64,000 nt of DNA from Morganella morganii (GCF_019242955.1 NZ_CP066129.1:3968001-4032000), one strand, 5' to 3'; counted from the first letter of the stretch, positions 19,306-34,586 are shown. Notes: generated from the letters alone by a model not told the origin. Translations and numbers: made by a program.

Positions 19306-19340
19306 AGAAAAAACCGCCGCGGGTTTCCCTGCCGGCGGTT
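19306..19340 (-). terminator. bfr terminator
   Basis: Arms AACCGCCG (19312-19319) and CGGCGGTT (19333-19340), the loop containing further GC pairs, are followed on the minus strand by TTTTC. It lies 36 bp beyond the bfr stop and insulates bfd-bfr from the S10 promoter. Confidence 0.85.
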
Positions 19341-19376
19341 ATGCACATTGCTTACTTCAGTGATTATTTACCTGTT

Positions 19377-19859
19377 TTATTCGCTGTCCGCATCCGCCAT
19401 CTGTGCCTGCTGATAATTTTGCAGACCCACACGGGCGATAAGATCCAGCTGGGTTTCCAACCAGTCAATGTGGGACTCTTCTTCTGCCAGAATTTTTATC
19501 ATTAAATCACGGCTGACGTAATCATGTTTGGAATCGGCGTAAGCAATTGCCTCACGTAAATCTTTGGCGCCGTCCAGTTCCAGCTGAAGGTCAGACTTCA
19601 GCATTTCTTCGACATCCTCACCGATATGAAGTTTGCCGAGATCCTGAAGGTTCGGGAGCCCTTCCAGAAATAAGATACGCTCAATGTATTCATCGGCGTG
19701 TTTCATCTCATCAATGGATTCTTCATATTCCTTGTTATTGAGTTTAATCAGACCCCAATTTTTGAACATACGCGCATGCAGAAAATACTGGTTAATCGCA
19801 ACCAGTTCATTTCCCAGCAATTTGTTCAGATGAGAGATCATTTTTTTATCGCCTTTCAT
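19377..19859 (-). CDS. bfr: bacterioferritin
   Basis: Bacterioferritin is a 24-subunit cytoplasmic shell that oxidises and stores iron and binds haem between subunit pairs. The 160-residue product starts [20 protein letters not shown] behind an AAGGAGGG site. Haem ligand Met52 lies in [14 protein letters not shown]. Ferroxidase ligands appear at the expected places: Glu18, Glu51, His54, Glu94, Glu127 and His130. bfd, its iron-release partner, is just upstream on the same strand, 117 bp away. Confidence 0.97.
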   Translation of the reverse strand: MKGDKKMISHLNKLLGNELVAINQYFLHARMFKNWGLIKLNNKEYEESIDEMKHADEYIERILFLEGLPNLQDLGKLHIGEDVEEMLKSDLQLELDGAKDLREAIAYADSKHDYVSRDLMIKILAEEESHIDWLETQLDLIARVGLQNYQQAQMADADSE

Positions 19860-19976
19860 GTACCCTCCTTTGTTTCCAGTCTGTTTAGTATAGACACAGG
19901 AAATAAATCACGGAGTGATTACAGTGACAAAATAGCGATACAGTTCAAAATTCAGACGAGTTACTCAGGGAAAAAC

Positions 19977-20168
19977 TCAGGCGACGCAGTCAACCGGGAC
20001 TGCCATATGCTCTTCTGCCATAACGGCTTTGGCGTGGCGGATACATTTACCGCATTCAGTACCGACAGGAATAATTTTGCGCAGTTCACCAATAGAATGA
20101 ACCTGATGCTGACGCACCGCATTCCGGATAGCTTTATCACTGATGGCATTACACAAGCATACATACAT
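19977..20168 (-). CDS. bfd: bacterioferritin-associated ferredoxin
   Basis: Bfd is a small [2Fe-2S] protein that docks on bacterioferritin and delivers electrons to release stored iron. The 63-residue product begins [20 protein letters not shown] and has the four cluster cysteines at 4, 6, 39 and 42 (CLC and CGKC). A longer minus-strand reading in another frame here is spurious. A Fur-box-like sequence lies about 30 bp upstream, fitting iron control of bfd, with bfr downstream. Confidence 0.95.
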   Translation of the reverse strand: MYVCLCNAISDKAIRNAVRQHQVHSIGELRKIIPVGTECGKCIRHAKAVMAEEHMAVPVDCVA

Positions 20169-20197
20169 ATCATTCCTCCTGACTGCGCTAAAGAGTA

Positions 20198-20216
20198 AAT
20201 GATAATCAATATTATT
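20198..20216 (-). promoter_or_regulatory. Fur-box-like site ahead of bfd
   Basis: The sequence AATGATAATCAATATTATT contains one perfect TGATAAT half and an imperfect second half (5 of 7) in the 7-1-7 Fur arrangement. It lies 30-48 bp upstream of the bfd start. bfd is Fur-repressed in E. coli, so iron control is inferred. Confidence 0.6.
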
Positions 20217-20263
20217 ACAATTGCGATTGTGTAAATTTTGTCAGATGTCACCGGAAAGCAGAC

Positions 20264-20293
20264 ATAAAAAAAGAGAGCCGAAGCTCTCTTTTT
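20264..20293 (-). terminator. tuf terminator
   Basis: Arms AAAAGAGAGC (20269-20278) and GCTCTCTTTT (20283-20292) with a CGAA tetraloop sit 17 bp after the tuf stop and are followed by U on the minus strand. Confidence 0.88.
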
Positions 20294-20309
20294 CATAATC
20301 AGCAGGGAA

Positions 20310-21527
<1,218 letters not shown>

Positions 21528-21604
21528 TCACCACATCAACCAAGCAGTGTTGCTTGTCTGGATATTTACAGGGAAAAAAATCAAGGAAGGGAGAACAACG
21601 GAAG

Positions 21605-21680
21605 TGGTGCTGATAGGCAGATTCGAACTGCCGACCTCACCCTTACCAAGGGTGCGCTCTACCAACTGAGCTATATCAGC
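21605..21680 (-). tRNA. thrT: tRNA-Thr (GGT)
   Basis: A 76-nt tRNA with encoded CCA; acceptor GCTGATA pairs with TATCAGC and the anticodon loop CTTGGTA gives GGT. It is the fourth tRNA of the Thr-Tyr-Gly-Thr-tuf operon and lies about 110 bp ahead of tuf. Confidence 0.97.
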
Positions 21681-21686
21681 ACATCT

Positions 21687-21762
<76 letters not shown>

Positions 21763-21863
21763 TGAACTCGGCTACCTGACTTTAATCTGCTGTAACTGAA
21801 TCCCGGGTATTTTACATCGAAGGAGTGTTGAGTAAAACACCAAGGATAATAATTCACATTGGA

Positions 21864-21948
<85 letters not shown>

Positions 21949-21964
21949 TTTCCAAATTGTTAAA

Positions 21965-22040
<76 letters not shown>

Positions 22041-22054
22041 ATCAAGTGCTGCGC

Positions 22055-22083
22055 ATTCTATGGAGACTTTGCGCAGGATGCAA
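22055..22083 (-). promoter_or_regulatory. promoter of the tRNA-tuf operon
   Basis: On the minus strand TTGCAT (22078-22083) and TAGAAT (22055-22060) are 17 bp apart, followed by a GCGCAGC discriminator and thrU 15 bp later. The GC-rich discriminator is typical of stable-RNA promoters under stringent control. Confidence 0.8.
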
Positions 22084-22426
22084 CAAAAAAATCGCTGAAA
22101 TTGTTCTTTTGCTCACAAAGTGGACATTCTTCCGTATTTTGCTGTTTTTTTCAATAGGTAATGTACAAATTAGCAGCGATACTTATCACTCACACTCTCA
22201 GCAATCACACTGATGAACTACCGCAAAAGTAAATAATTCGCTTATTTTTAACCACCTGGTTATGTCATGTGCAATGTGATTTATGCCTCCGGCATCAAAA
22301 AAAATGCATTTTTTCAAAAAAATTGCTACGCCTGACCCCTATCTCTCGCTATGATGCGAATTATTTTCCGCCGGTACAGGTATTAATGACCTGTCCAACC
22401 TGCGTAATAAAGGCAGCAGTTGGTTT
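22084..22426. other. gene-free spacer between tRNA operon and coaA
   Basis: This AT-rich divergent spacer must hold the coaA promoter and any upstream activating sequence of the tRNA-tuf promoter. A/T tracts near 22084-22090 and 22144-22152 could act as an UP element. I see no convincing coaA -35/-10 pair, no open frame with coding character and no RNA gene. Confidence 0.5.
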
Positions 22427-23371
22427 ATGTATAAAGAAAAATCGCTCTCCCCTTATCTCCATTTCAGCCGCAGTCAGTGGGCTACCCTGCGTAACTCCGT
22501 TCCGATGACGTTATCTGAGCAGGAAATCGACGATCTGCGCGGTATCCACGATGAAATCTCGATTGATGAAGTGATCGCGATTTATCTGCCGCTGTCCCGG
22601 CTGCTGAACTTTTATATCAGCTCTAATCTGCGGCGCCAGGCCGTACTGGAGCAGTTTCTCGGCAGAAATGAAGCCAAAGTCCCTTATGTGATTGGTATTG
22701 CCGGCAGTGTCTCTGTCGGAAAAAGTACCACAGCCCGGTTATTGCAGGCGCTTCTGAGCCGCTGGCCGGAACATCGCAAAGTGGATTTGATTACCACCGA
22801 TGGTTTTCTTCATCCCAATTCTGTACTGAATGAACGCGGTATCATGAAGAAGAAAGGATTTCCTGAATCCTATGATATGCATAACCTGGTACGTTTCGTT
22901 TCTGAAGTGAAATCCGGGACTCCGCGGGTTCTGGCGCCGGTGTATTCGCACCTTACTTATGACATTATACCGGATAAACAGTTAGTGGTTGAGCAGCCGG
23001 ATATCGTGATTCTGGAAGGTCTGAATGTGCTGCAGAGCGGAATGGACTATCCGGAAGCGATGCATCATGTCTTTGTATCCGATTTTGTAGATTTTTCTAT
23101 CTATGTGGATGCACCGGAAGACTTGCTGAAGAGTTGGTATATCGGGCGGTTCCTGAAATTCCGTCAGGGCGCATTCAGTGACCCGAACTCCTATTTCCAT
23201 CACTATGCACAGCTTGAAGAAAGTGAGGCCGTCAGTATCGCATCAACTATCTGGGATGAGATCAACGGCCTTAACCTGCATGAAAATATTCTGCCGACCA
23301 GAGAGCGGGCCAGCCTGGTGATGACCAAAGGCACCAATCACATGGTGACAAATGTTAAACTGAGAAAATAA
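22427..23371 (+). CDS. coaA: pantothenate kinase, type I
   Basis: CoaA phosphorylates pantothenate, the first and feedback-controlled step of coenzyme A synthesis. The 314-residue protein (E. coli 316) has the P-loop GSVSVGKS at residues 93-100, the substrate-loop TTDGFLHPN, and the conserved YDMHNLV and [11 protein letters not shown] segments. The ATG at 22427 gives a family-like N-terminus ([18 protein letters not shown]). It converges with birA, sharing a bidirectional terminator. Confidence 0.97.
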   Translation: MYKEKSLSPYLHFSRSQWATLRNSVPMTLSEQEIDDLRGIHDEISIDEVIAIYLPLSRLLNFYISSNLRRQAVLEQFLGRNEAKVPYVIGIAGSVSVGKSTTARLLQALLSRWPEHRKVDLITTDGFLHPNSVLNERGIMKKKGFPESYDMHNLVRFVSEVKSGTPRVLAPVYSHLTYDIIPDKQLVVEQPDIVILEGLNVLQSGMDYPEAMHHVFVSDFVDFSIYVDAPEDLLKSWYIGRFLKFRQGAFSDPNSYFHHYAQLEESEAVSIASTIWDEINGLNLHENILPTRERASLVMTKGTNHMVTNVKLRK

Positions 23372-23388
23372 TCAGTTTTTCTGTTAAA

Positions 23389-23414
23389 AATAAACCGGCT
23401 CAGGCCGGTTTATT
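23389..23414. terminator. bidirectional terminator between coaA and birA
   Basis: Arms AATAAACCGG (23389-23398) and CCGGTTTATT (23405-23414) with a 6-nt loop and T/A runs on both sides can end both convergent transcripts. The birA stop codon TGA lies at the loop (23400-23402), so the stem overlaps the last codons of birA. Confidence 0.85.
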
Positions 23415-24380
23415 TTTTGAATCTACGCCACGGAGTGATATTTCTCCGCCGATGTAGGGAGTAATTTCACCGAACTGATCTAATAATAAAGCACCCTGTC
23501 CGTTTATCCCTCTGGAAACACCAACGACTTCACGCTCGCCAATAATTAGTTTTACTTCACGATTGAGATAGTTATCAAAAGCATACCAGCGTTCAATAAA
23601 CGGCGTCAGCCCGCTTTTTTCAAACAGATGTAATGCGTCGGTGAGATGTTTAATAAACTCCGAAGATAATACATTACGATCAATCTGAATGCCGGACTGC
23701 TGAAGATTGATCCACTGCTGGCCAATCTGATCTGTGCCATTGCTTTCCATCGTCAGGTTAATGCCGATTCCGATAACCACATGGGCAGCATCTCCGGTTT
23801 TTCCCTGAAGTTCAACGAGGATACCGGCCAGTTTCTTATCATTCAGATATAAGTCATTCGGCCATTTTACTTTTACACCGGACGCGCCCAGCTCATGCAG
23901 CGTTTCCGCAAGGACTATGCCCACTACCAGGCTCAGCCCGATAGCTGCTGCGGGTCCCTGCTCCAGCCGCCAGTACAGAGAGAGGTACAGATTACGGCCA
24001 AACGGAGAGATCCACTGCCGGCCACGGCGGCCGCGTCCGGCATACTGATATTCAGCCACACAGGCATCCCCGGACGTCAGTTCCCCGACTTTGTCCATCA
24101 TATGCTGGTTGGTGGAACCAATAACCGGCAGTACTTCCACATTCCGCCCGGGCAGGAGCGTTCGGATCACTTCCGGCTGTAACAGGTTCATCGGTGCAAA
24201 AAGACGGTAGCCCCTGCCGGTGACCGTTTCCATTTCTATACCCATTTCGCGTAATGTACGGATATGTTTATTAACTGCCGCACGCGTCATTCCCAGCTGC
24301 TCACCAAGCTGTTCTCCGGAATGGAATTCTCCGTCCGATAAAATGCCGATCAGCGTCAGCGGTACAGTGTAATCTTTCAT
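23400..24380 (-). CDS. birA: biotin ligase and biotin operon repressor
   Basis: BirA activates biotin to biotinyl-AMP, attaches it to acetyl-CoA carboxylase, and when idle represses the bio operon as a dimer. The 326-residue protein has an N-terminal winged helix-turn-helix (about 20-60, with [19 protein letters not shown]), a catalytic domain with the biotinyl-AMP loop GRGRRGRQW near residue 117, the KWPND motif near 185, and a C-terminal SH3-like domain. Its ATG overlaps the murB stop (ATGA), so it is coupled to murB. Confidence 0.97.
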   Translation of the reverse strand: MKDYTVPLTLIGILSDGEFHSGEQLGEQLGMTRAAVNKHIRTLREMGIEMETVTGRGYRLFAPMNLLQPEVIRTLLPGRNVEVLPVIGSTNQHMMDKVGELTSGDACVAEYQYAGRGRRGRQWISPFGRNLYLSLYWRLEQGPAAAIGLSLVVGIVLAETLHELGASGVKVKWPNDLYLNDKKLAGILVELQGKTGDAAHVVIGIGINLTMESNGTDQIGQQWINLQQSGIQIDRNVLSSEFIKHLTDALHLFEKSGLTPFIERWYAFDNYLNREVKLIIGEREVVGVSRGINGQGALLLDQFGEITPYIGGEISLRGVDSKNKPA

Positions 24381-25414
24381 GCAATAGCCTCTGTGGCACT
24401 GATTTCACCGTCAGCGCCGATAAAACGGACCTCCGGTTCCAGCTGAACACCAAAACGGGCAGCAACCTGCTGACGGACATAACGTGCGAGACGGATAACA
24501 TCATCCCCTGTGGCATTATCGCGATTGATTAATACCAGCGCCTGATTCATATGAACTGCCGCACCACCTTCCTGATGGCCTTTCAGACGACACTGGTCGA
24601 TAAGCCAGCCGGCAGCGAGTTTAATTCCGTTATCCGCCACATATTGCGGGCAGTCCGGATATTGCGCTTTAATTTTTTGTGCGCATTCAGCAGTGACTAC
24701 CGGGTTCTTGAAAAAACTGCCGGCGTTGCCGGTTACAGCCGGATCCGGCAGTTTGCTCATCCGCATCCGGCAGACCATATCAAATACCTGCTGAGGCGTG
24801 GCTGTGGCGGGATCAAGCGATTTCAAATCACCGTAGCTCAGATTTGGTTTCCACGTCTTCGGTAATTTCAGACCAACCGCAGTGATGGCATATCCCTGCT
24901 GATAATCATGTTTGAAAATACTGTCACGATAACCAAAACGACACTCCGCTGCAGCCAGGCGCTTTGTCTTACCATCTGACAGAGACGTAATATCCACATA
25001 GTCACATACATCTTTAAATTCGGTTCCGTATGCCCCGATATTCTGAATCGGTGCCGTACCGGCACATCCCGGGATCAATGCCAGATTCTCCATCCCGTAA
25101 ATACCGTTCGCCAGCATCCAGCGGATCAATTCATGCCAGTTTTCACCGGCACCTGCTTCGATAAGCCAGGCATCAGGCGTTTCCCGGACAGTCCTGCCCG
25201 GAATCCGGTTAACGACGACAGAGCCATTAAAATCAGCAGTAAACAGTACGTTGCTGCCGCCACCTAATAACAGAAAAGGCGATTTTGCTGTTTGTGCAGC
25301 CTGCCATAACCGGCAGAGATCAGAAACGGTCTCCGCGATGTCAATATGACGGGCGTTGGCTTCCATACCAAATGTATGTAACTGACGGAGTGAATCAGCA
25401 GGTTTGAGGGACAT
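24377..25414 (-). CDS. murB: UDP-N-acetylenolpyruvoylglucosamine reductase
   Basis: MurB reduces enolpyruvyl-UDP-GlcNAc to UDP-N-acetylmuramic acid with FAD and NADPH, the second step of peptidoglycan precursor synthesis. I start at the ATG at 25414 ([19 protein letters not shown]), giving 345 residues close to E. coli's 342; the ribosome site is weak. FAD-binding GGGSNVLF, the catalytic loop [19 protein letters not shown] and the C-terminal EPEVRFIG mark a type I enzyme. It lies downstream of the rRNA operon and is translationally coupled to birA. Confidence 0.96.
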   Translation of the reverse strand: MSLKPADSLRQLHTFGMEANARHIDIAETVSDLCRLWQAAQTAKSPFLLLGGGSNVLFTADFNGSVVVNRIPGRTVRETPDAWLIEAGAGENWHELIRWMLANGIYGMENLALIPGCAGTAPIQNIGAYGTEFKDVCDYVDITSLSDGKTKRLAAAECRFGYRDSIFKHDYQQGYAITAVGLKLPKTWKPNLSYGDLKSLDPATATPQQVFDMVCRMRMSKLPDPAVTGNAGSFFKNPVVTAECAQKIKAQYPDCPQYVADNGIKLAAGWLIDQCRLKGHQEGGAAVHMNQALVLINRDNATGDDVIRLARYVRQQVAARFGVQLEPEVRFIGADGEISATEAIA

Positions 25415-25513
25415 AATGAAAAACTCATCTGACAAATATGGCAGCTAGTTTATCAGTCCGCAGACGCGGATCCCAGCATTGCGGGAATTTGTATTTTTGA
25501 CGGAGAGAAATGC

Positions 25514-25541
25514 AAAAAAGCCACTCAGATGAGTGGCTTTC
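25514..25541 (-). terminator. rRNA operon terminator
   Basis: On the minus strand GCCACTC, a short loop and GAGTGGC are followed by a run of T about 12 bp after the distal 5S gene. It ends the rRNA transcript ahead of murB. Confidence 0.85.
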
Positions 25542-25551
25542 TTTAAATATA

Positions 25552-25671
25552 AAACCTGGCGGTTCCCTACTCTCACATGGGGAGACCCCACACTACCATC
25601 GGCGCTACGGCGTTTCACTTCTGAGTTCGGCATGGGGTCAGGTGGGACCACCGCGCTACGGCCGCCAGGCA
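25552..25671 (-). rRNA. rrf: 5S ribosomal RNA, distal copy
   Basis: A 120-nt sequence starting TGCCTGGCGGCCGTAGCGCG with the terminal stem closed by CCGCCAGG. It is identical to the proximal copy 260 bp away, including about 10 bp of flank, which suggests gene conversion or recent duplication. It is the last gene of the rRNA operon. Confidence 0.96.
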
Positions 25672-25702
25672 AATTCGTTTTCTTTCTGCCGAACTAAATT
25701 AA

Positions 25703-25778
25703 TGGTGCTGATACCCAGATTCGAACTGGGGACCTCACCCTTACCAAGGGTGTGCTCTACCAACTGAGCCATATCAGC
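25703..25778 (-). tRNA. thrV: tRNA-Thr (GGT) between the 5S genes
   Basis: A 76-nt tRNA with encoded CCA and anticodon loop CTTGGTA (GGT). The acceptor GCTGATA pairs with TATCAGC. It lies between two 5S copies, as thrV does in E. coli rrnD. It differs at several bases from thrT at 21605-21680. Confidence 0.97.
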
Positions 25779-25811
25779 AAAAATCTGCGCTTTTGCACAG
25801 ACTTTAAATAA

Positions 25812-25931
25812 TAACCTGGCGGTTCCCTACTCTCACATGGGGAGACCCCACACTACCATCGGCGCTACGGCGTTTCACTTCTGAGTTCGGCATGGGGTCA
25901 GGTGGGACCACCGCGCTACGGCCGCCAGGCA
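25812..25931 (-). rRNA. rrf: 5S ribosomal RNA, proximal copy
   Basis: A 120-nt 5S gene directly after the 23S gene, starting TGCCTGGCGGCCGTAGCGCG. Sequence equals that of the distal copy. Confidence 0.96.
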
Positions 25932-26042
25932 AATTCGTTTAATCCAAAACAAGCTTTTCATAATGAATGACTCTGTTGTCTCTTCACTATGCTGAAAAAT
26001 CGGTTTCTTTCGTCTCTCAACTCAAAACACCTTCGGTGTTGT

Positions 26043-28949
<2,907 letters not shown>

Positions 28950-29264
28950 TCACAACCCGAAGGTGTCTTATATGAACCGACGGACTGCGCTTTGCGATTT
29001 CTTTGTCGGGCGGTGCTCGTGATGCTCACATACTGATGTATGCTGCGCTCACTGCGCTCCGGCCTTCGCGAAATCACTTCGCTCGCCGCGTCTTACACTG
29101 AAGAACACGTTCAAAGTTGTTCGGCTGAGAGACTCATCAATATTACCTCGGTGATAATATTGATTGTTTCAATTTTTCAGCTTGTTCCGGATTGTTAAAG
29201 AGCATAATAATTCACAGCATACCGTTTCCGGTAAACTCTGAATTATTTTTCAGATATCAGATAA
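28950..29264 (-). other. 23S-proximal internal transcribed spacer
   Basis: This spacer between tRNA-Ala and 23S has no gene. It holds a boxA-type antitermination element (TGCTCTTTAACA, minus strand, 29193-29204) and a local inverted repeat CATACTGATGTATG near 29028-29041 in a GC-rich block rich in GCTC/GAGC motifs. The ends flanking 23S should form the RNase III processing stem. Confidence 0.7.
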
Positions 29265-29340
29265 TGGTGGAGCTAAGCGGGATCGAACCGCTGACCTCCT
29301 GCGTGCAAGGCAGGCGCTCTCCCAGCTGAGCTATAGCCCC
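29265..29340 (-). tRNA. alaT: tRNA-Ala (TGC)
   Basis: A 76-nt tRNA in the 16S-23S spacer with encoded CCA. Acceptor GGGGCTA pairs with TAGCTCC (one wobble) and the anticodon loop CTTGCAC gives TGC. It follows tRNA-Ile after 127 bp. Confidence 0.97.
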
Positions 29341-29467
29341 ATTATTTGGTTTTTCCGGGGTGTGTCTTTTCATCATGAAAAGAGGAAACCGCATTGAGAC
29401 AAGGCATGGAAAGGCGAAGTTTACTAAGGTAAACGAGTCTTTTCATAACGCAGTATCAATTCGGTTT

Positions 29468-29544
<77 letters not shown>

Positions 29545-29610
29545 ATTCCCGGTATCTGCTTCTTTCTATCAGACAATCTGTGTGAACACTCACATTCCAA
29601 ATCAACTAGG

Positions 29611-31156
<1,546 letters not shown>

Positions 31157-31296
31157 AAAGTGTTTGATGCTCAAAGAATTAAACTGTTTACTGCTGCTTA
31201 TTTCTAAGCTGCTGTATTGGTCACTCTTCAAGACTTCTCAAAAATATATTTTTTGTGATATGTCCTGCGAGTGCCCACACAGATTGTCTGATAAAT

Positions 31297-31308
31297 TGTT
31301 AAAGAGCA
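31297..31308 (-). promoter_or_regulatory. rRNA leader boxA antitermination site
   Basis: Minus-strand TGCTCTTTAACA in the rRNA leader matches the E. coli boxA that recruits NusB-NusE. It is followed by the conserved leader segment CAGACAATCTGTGTGGGC that takes part in 16S processing. Confidence 0.85.
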
Positions 31309-31360
31309 GTTGCAACATTCGCTGCCGTTGCCGGTCTTCTGCGTTGTTGCGAGGCTGCGT

Positions 31361-31388
31361 ATATTACGCTTTCCTCATTCGGTGTCAA
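31361..31388 (-). promoter_or_regulatory. rRNA promoter P2
   Basis: On the minus strand TTGACA (31383-31388) and TAATAT (31361-31366) are 16 bp apart, followed by a GC-rich discriminator. The position, about 200 bp ahead of 16S, fits rrn P2. Confidence 0.85.
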
Positions 31389-31459
31389 GTATTTATTTCA
31401 GACTTTTCACCTTGTTATCTCAGCGGACTCAGCGTCCTGTGCCGTGACAACGGATGCGA

Positions 31460-31505
31460 ATTATAGGGAGTTTTCATCTGACCGCAAGGGGTAATTTATA
31501 AAAAT
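31460..31505 (-). promoter_or_regulatory. rRNA promoter P1 with UP element
   Basis: On the minus strand TTGCGG (31482-31487) and TATAAT (31460-31465) are 16 bp apart, the short spacing of rrn P1 promoters. The preceding ATTTTTATAAATTA stretch is a likely UP element for the alpha C-terminal domain. It lies just after the murI stop, so it also marks the murI/rrn boundary. Confidence 0.85.
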
Positions 31506-31532
31506 GTGCTGACTGCTGATTATTACAGCAAA

Positions 31533-32399
31533 TCACCCTGTAATTGTCAGTTTTTTCAGCGATTCAAGTCCCAATTGCTGCAAAACAGGCTGTAATTTCT
31601 GTGTGGTTTCATCATCCCGCAGACAATACGCCACATTTTCTTCATCCGTTAAGTAATGAGGTTTTTCACTATTATTGATTAACCACTGCACGCGGCGGGC
31701 AATCGCCGCACCGGAATCCACCAGCCGGGTGCCGTCCGGTAATGCGGATTTCAGCTCTTCGGCGATCAGCGGGAAGTGCGTACATCCTAATACCACCGTA
31801 TCCGGCGGCTCTTTCATATTCCGCCACGGCGCAAGAATAGTTTCCAGAGCGCCTGCCGGAATTGCCTCACCATACAGCTTACGTTCTGCGAGTTCGACCA
31901 GCTCCGCCGATCCTAATAGTGATACCCGGCACTCAGAGGCAAACCGGTCAATCAGTTCCCGGGTGTAAGCCCGTTTTACCGTAGCCCGTGTTGCCAGCAG
32001 CCCGACCAGGCCGTTACGTGTCAGTTTTGCCGCCGGTTTGATCGCCGGAACCACACCGACCACCGGAATATCGGACATTGCACGCAGCGCAGGCAGTGTA
32101 ATGGTGCTGGCGGTATTACAGGCAATGACAATCACTGCCAGCGGATGCTGCTGAGCAATCTGGCGGACAATCTTAGTCACACGATCGACAATAAAGGCTT
32201 CGGTTTTTTCACCATAAGGAAATGCCTCATTATCGAATGCATAGATATAGCGGAGATCAGGAAGTAAATTTCTTACTTCCTGATACACAGATAAACCGCC
32301 CATGCCGGAATCAAACAGCAGCACTGTCGGGCGGGTTTTCAGATCAGAAGTTGTAGCTTCCTGTGAGGAAGTATTCGCGGCCAGCGGTTCGATAGCCAT
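31533..32399 (-). CDS. murI: glutamate racemase
   Basis: MurI makes D-glutamate for peptidoglycan. I start at the ATG at 32399 (MAIEPLAANTSSQEATTSD), giving 288 residues against 285 in E. coli. The two catalytic cysteines are in ACNTAST and GCTHFPL, and the substrate Asp is in LFDSGMGGLSV. The first 56 bases overlap the 3' end of btuB in another frame, an overlap also known in E. coli. It lies directly upstream of the rRNA operon. Confidence 0.96.
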   Translation of the reverse strand: MAIEPLAANTSSQEATTSDLKTRPTVLLFDSGMGGLSVYQEVRNLLPDLRYIYAFDNEAFPYGEKTEAFIVDRVTKIVRQIAQQHPLAVIVIACNTASTITLPALRAMSDIPVVGVVPAIKPAAKLTRNGLVGLLATRATVKRAYTRELIDRFASECRVSLLGSAELVELAERKLYGEAIPAGALETILAPWRNMKEPPDTVVLGCTHFPLIAEELKSALPDGTRLVDSGAAIARRVQWLINNSEKPHYLTDEENVAYCLRDDETTQKLQPVLQQLGLESLKKLTITG

Positions 32400-34230
32400 A
32401 CGCAGTCTCGTAGTCTTTATCAAACAGGTTAGCTACTTTACCACGAATTGTCAGATGGTCAGTGATCGGATATGCGGCGGTGATATCAAAAATACTGACG
32501 CCGCCGAGTTTTTGCTTATTCGCCGCATCATCATAACGTTTACCGATATACTGATACGTCAGTCCCATATCAACATCCGACACCGTCCAATCCAGCTGAT
32601 ACTTAACCTGCTGCTGCGCACGGCGCGCCAGACGCTTATTGGTATCTTTATCTTTTGCATCCAGGTATTGATAGGTCATCTGATGATGGAAAATCCAGGT
32701 ATCAAATTCCCCCACCCACTCGGCACCTTTGATTTTAGCTTTACTGCGGTTTATATAGGTATTCGGTGAGCCCATCTCGTAATCGATCAGATTTTTAATA
32801 TCATTATGGTAGCCGGTCAGTTGCCAGGAAAGTGGCCCGGTATTTCCTTCCAGTCCTAATTCCCATTGCTCACTTTCCTCCGGTTTTAAATCCTTATTAC
32901 CAACGATGGTTCCCCAGTCAAATGTCGTATTGGCATATAACTGCCCCAGTGTTGGTGCTTTAAATCCTGTTGCATAAGAACCGATAACCCGGTAACCATC
33001 GACAAACTCCCATCCGGCACTGGTCTGCCAGGTGGTATGCCAGTTAAATTCCGAATGATGGTCAGAGCGGACCGCAGCCTCAAGAATAACTTTATCTATT
33101 TCCTGCTGTCCTGTCAGATAGAAACCGGTATCAGAAATGGATTTACTGTCAGCTATCATTGCCGTACCGGGTTCCATTTCCTGTTTCTGATAATCAATAC
33201 CGGCATTGATGCTGCCATATCCGACACGGTAATTATTGCCCCACTGTGCAGAATACTGTTTCGAGTTGTCCAGGGTTGCGCCATCACCATAACGGCCATA
33301 ACGGTTATCATAGTTATAGTCTTTAACCCGGCTGTAGCTCATGACCAGCTGAGAAGAATAATCCCCCTGATTAAATGTGAGGCCTGCATCATATGTCCGG
33401 TTTTCTAACTCACGGCGGTCACTTGCCGGATCAGCAGGTAACGACCACATCTCAGATTTAAATCCGAAATATTTACTGCGGTTATCATAACCATATGCAC
33501 GTCCGTATACTGCAAACCGATCATCCAGTTTGTGGTGCACATCCAGCCAGTAGGTTTTATTCATAAAGCCATAGTCACGGCCGCTTGGTGTGGCATAACC
33601 GTCATAATCACGGCGGATATCAAATCCTTTAGAATAGGTATACGCCGCTGCGGCTGTTACCCGGGTATTTTCGCCAATCTGTTGCTGGGTGGTTCCGGTA
33701 TAATTCTGGTAGCCGTGAGAACCAATACCCGCTGTGATATTTGAACCGATATCATCCCGGATAGTAATGATATTCAGCACACCGCCGATAGCATCCGAAC
33801 CATATACCGCAGAACGTGCACCACGGATATACTCAACCCGCTGTACCAGTGCCACCGGGAACTGATTCAGATCCGGCTGACCGGAAATACCGGCATTATT
33901 CAGACGGACACCATCTATTAATACCAGTAAATGTTTTGCATCTGTCCCGCGTACCGATACGGTACTGTTCTGACCTAATCCGCCACTCTGAGTCACATCC
34001 ACACCCGGCAAACGACGCAGAATATCGACAACAGAATTCGACTGCCATTTATCTATCTCTTCACGGGTCACAACGGTTACCGGCGCCAGCACGGACGAAA
34101 CCGGCTGCTGAAAACGGTTAGCGGAAACAATTATCTGATCATCATTAGTATTAGCAGAAGCGCTAAAAGATAATGCGGAAAACACGGCCAGTCCGACAGC
34201 GGACAGCGCATAAGGCGAGGTCATTTTCAT
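32344..34230 (-). CDS. btuB: vitamin B12 outer-membrane receptor
   Basis: BtuB is a TonB-dependent 22-strand outer-membrane barrel that imports cobalamins. From the ATG at 34230 it is 628 residues: a signal peptide (about 1-25, ending SFSASA), a TonB box DQIIVSA near residues 31-37, a plug domain with GTDAKHLLVLIDGVRL, and the barrel ending with aromatic Phe (FLTGSYNF). A second ATG two codons later (34224) has better spacing from the AGGA site, so the start is uncertain by two residues. Expression is controlled by the cobalamin riboswitch upstream. Its 3' end overlaps murI. Confidence 0.96.
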   Translation of the reverse strand: MKMTSPYALSAVGLAVFSALSFSASANTNDDQIIVSANRFQQPVSSVLAPVTVVTREEIDKWQSNSVVDILRRLPGVDVTQSGGLGQNSTVSVRGTDAKHLLVLIDGVRLNNAGISGQPDLNQFPVALVQRVEYIRGARSAVYGSDAIGGVLNIITIRDDIGSNITAGIGSHGYQNYTGTTQQQIGENTRVTAAAAYTYSKGFDIRRDYDGYATPSGRDYGFMNKTYWLDVHHKLDDRFAVYGRAYGYDNRSKYFGFKSEMWSLPADPASDRRELENRTYDAGLTFNQGDYSSQLVMSYSRVKDYNYDNRYGRYGDGATLDNSKQYSAQWGNNYRVGYGSINAGIDYQKQEMEPGTAMIADSKSISDTGFYLTGQQEIDKVILEAAVRSDHHSEFNWHTTWQTSAGWEFVDGYRVIGSYATGFKAPTLGQLYANTTFDWGTIVGNKDLKPEESEQWELGLEGNTGPLSWQLTGYHNDIKNLIDYEMGSPNTYINRSKAKIKGAEWVGEFDTWIFHHQMTYQYLDAKDKDTNKRLARRAQQQVKYQLDWTVSDVDMGLTYQYIGKRYDDAANKQKLGGVSIFDITAAYPITDHLTIRGKVANLFDKDYETAYGYRTAGREYFLTGSYNF

Positions 34231-34239
34231 TTTTCCTGA

Positions 34240-34470
34240 GCACCCACATATATATAAAGAGGATGCCACCCGTCTGCTTTGTAGCGTCAGCAGGACGGAC
34301 GACAAATCTTCGGCAGGTCTTCGGACTCAGGAGGGTATTTCTCAATTCCCTGCAACGACTTCCCGTCATTTATAACAGTGTCATCGTGTTGCTTTACCAT
34401 TACCGCTGCGCGCCAGTTCCGGAATTTCACCGGATTCCCTTTTCATTCTTATGAAGAAACCGAATTATCA
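34240..34470 (-). promoter_or_regulatory. cobalamin riboswitch of btuB
   Basis: The minus-strand leader contains the AdoCbl aptamer: P1 halves AATTCGG (34460-34466) and CCGAAGATT (34305-34313), the core GGGAATCCGGTGAAATTCCG and GCGCGCAGCGGTAATGG, and the B12 box GAGTCCGAAGACCTGCC (34312-34328). A GCATCC/GGGTGC hairpin (34261-34266 with 34240-34245) ends just ahead of the AGGA site. In E. coli btuB the same layout blocks translation when B12 is bound; I infer the same here. Confidence 0.93.
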
Positions 34471-34586
34471 TGCTACGATCCGGCCTTAAAATCTGTCCAG
34501 AATAAGATGTCTGAATTGTCGGGCGGAACACTTTAATCACTAAGACACGAACATTTTTTGTGATCAGCAAAACGGATCAACGCGCC

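Noticed and set aside
19961..20296. A 111-codon minus-strand frame over bfd and its upstream region
   Set aside because: bfd in the other frame has all four cluster cysteines and family length; the longer frame has biased, meaningless composition and runs through the Fur-like site.
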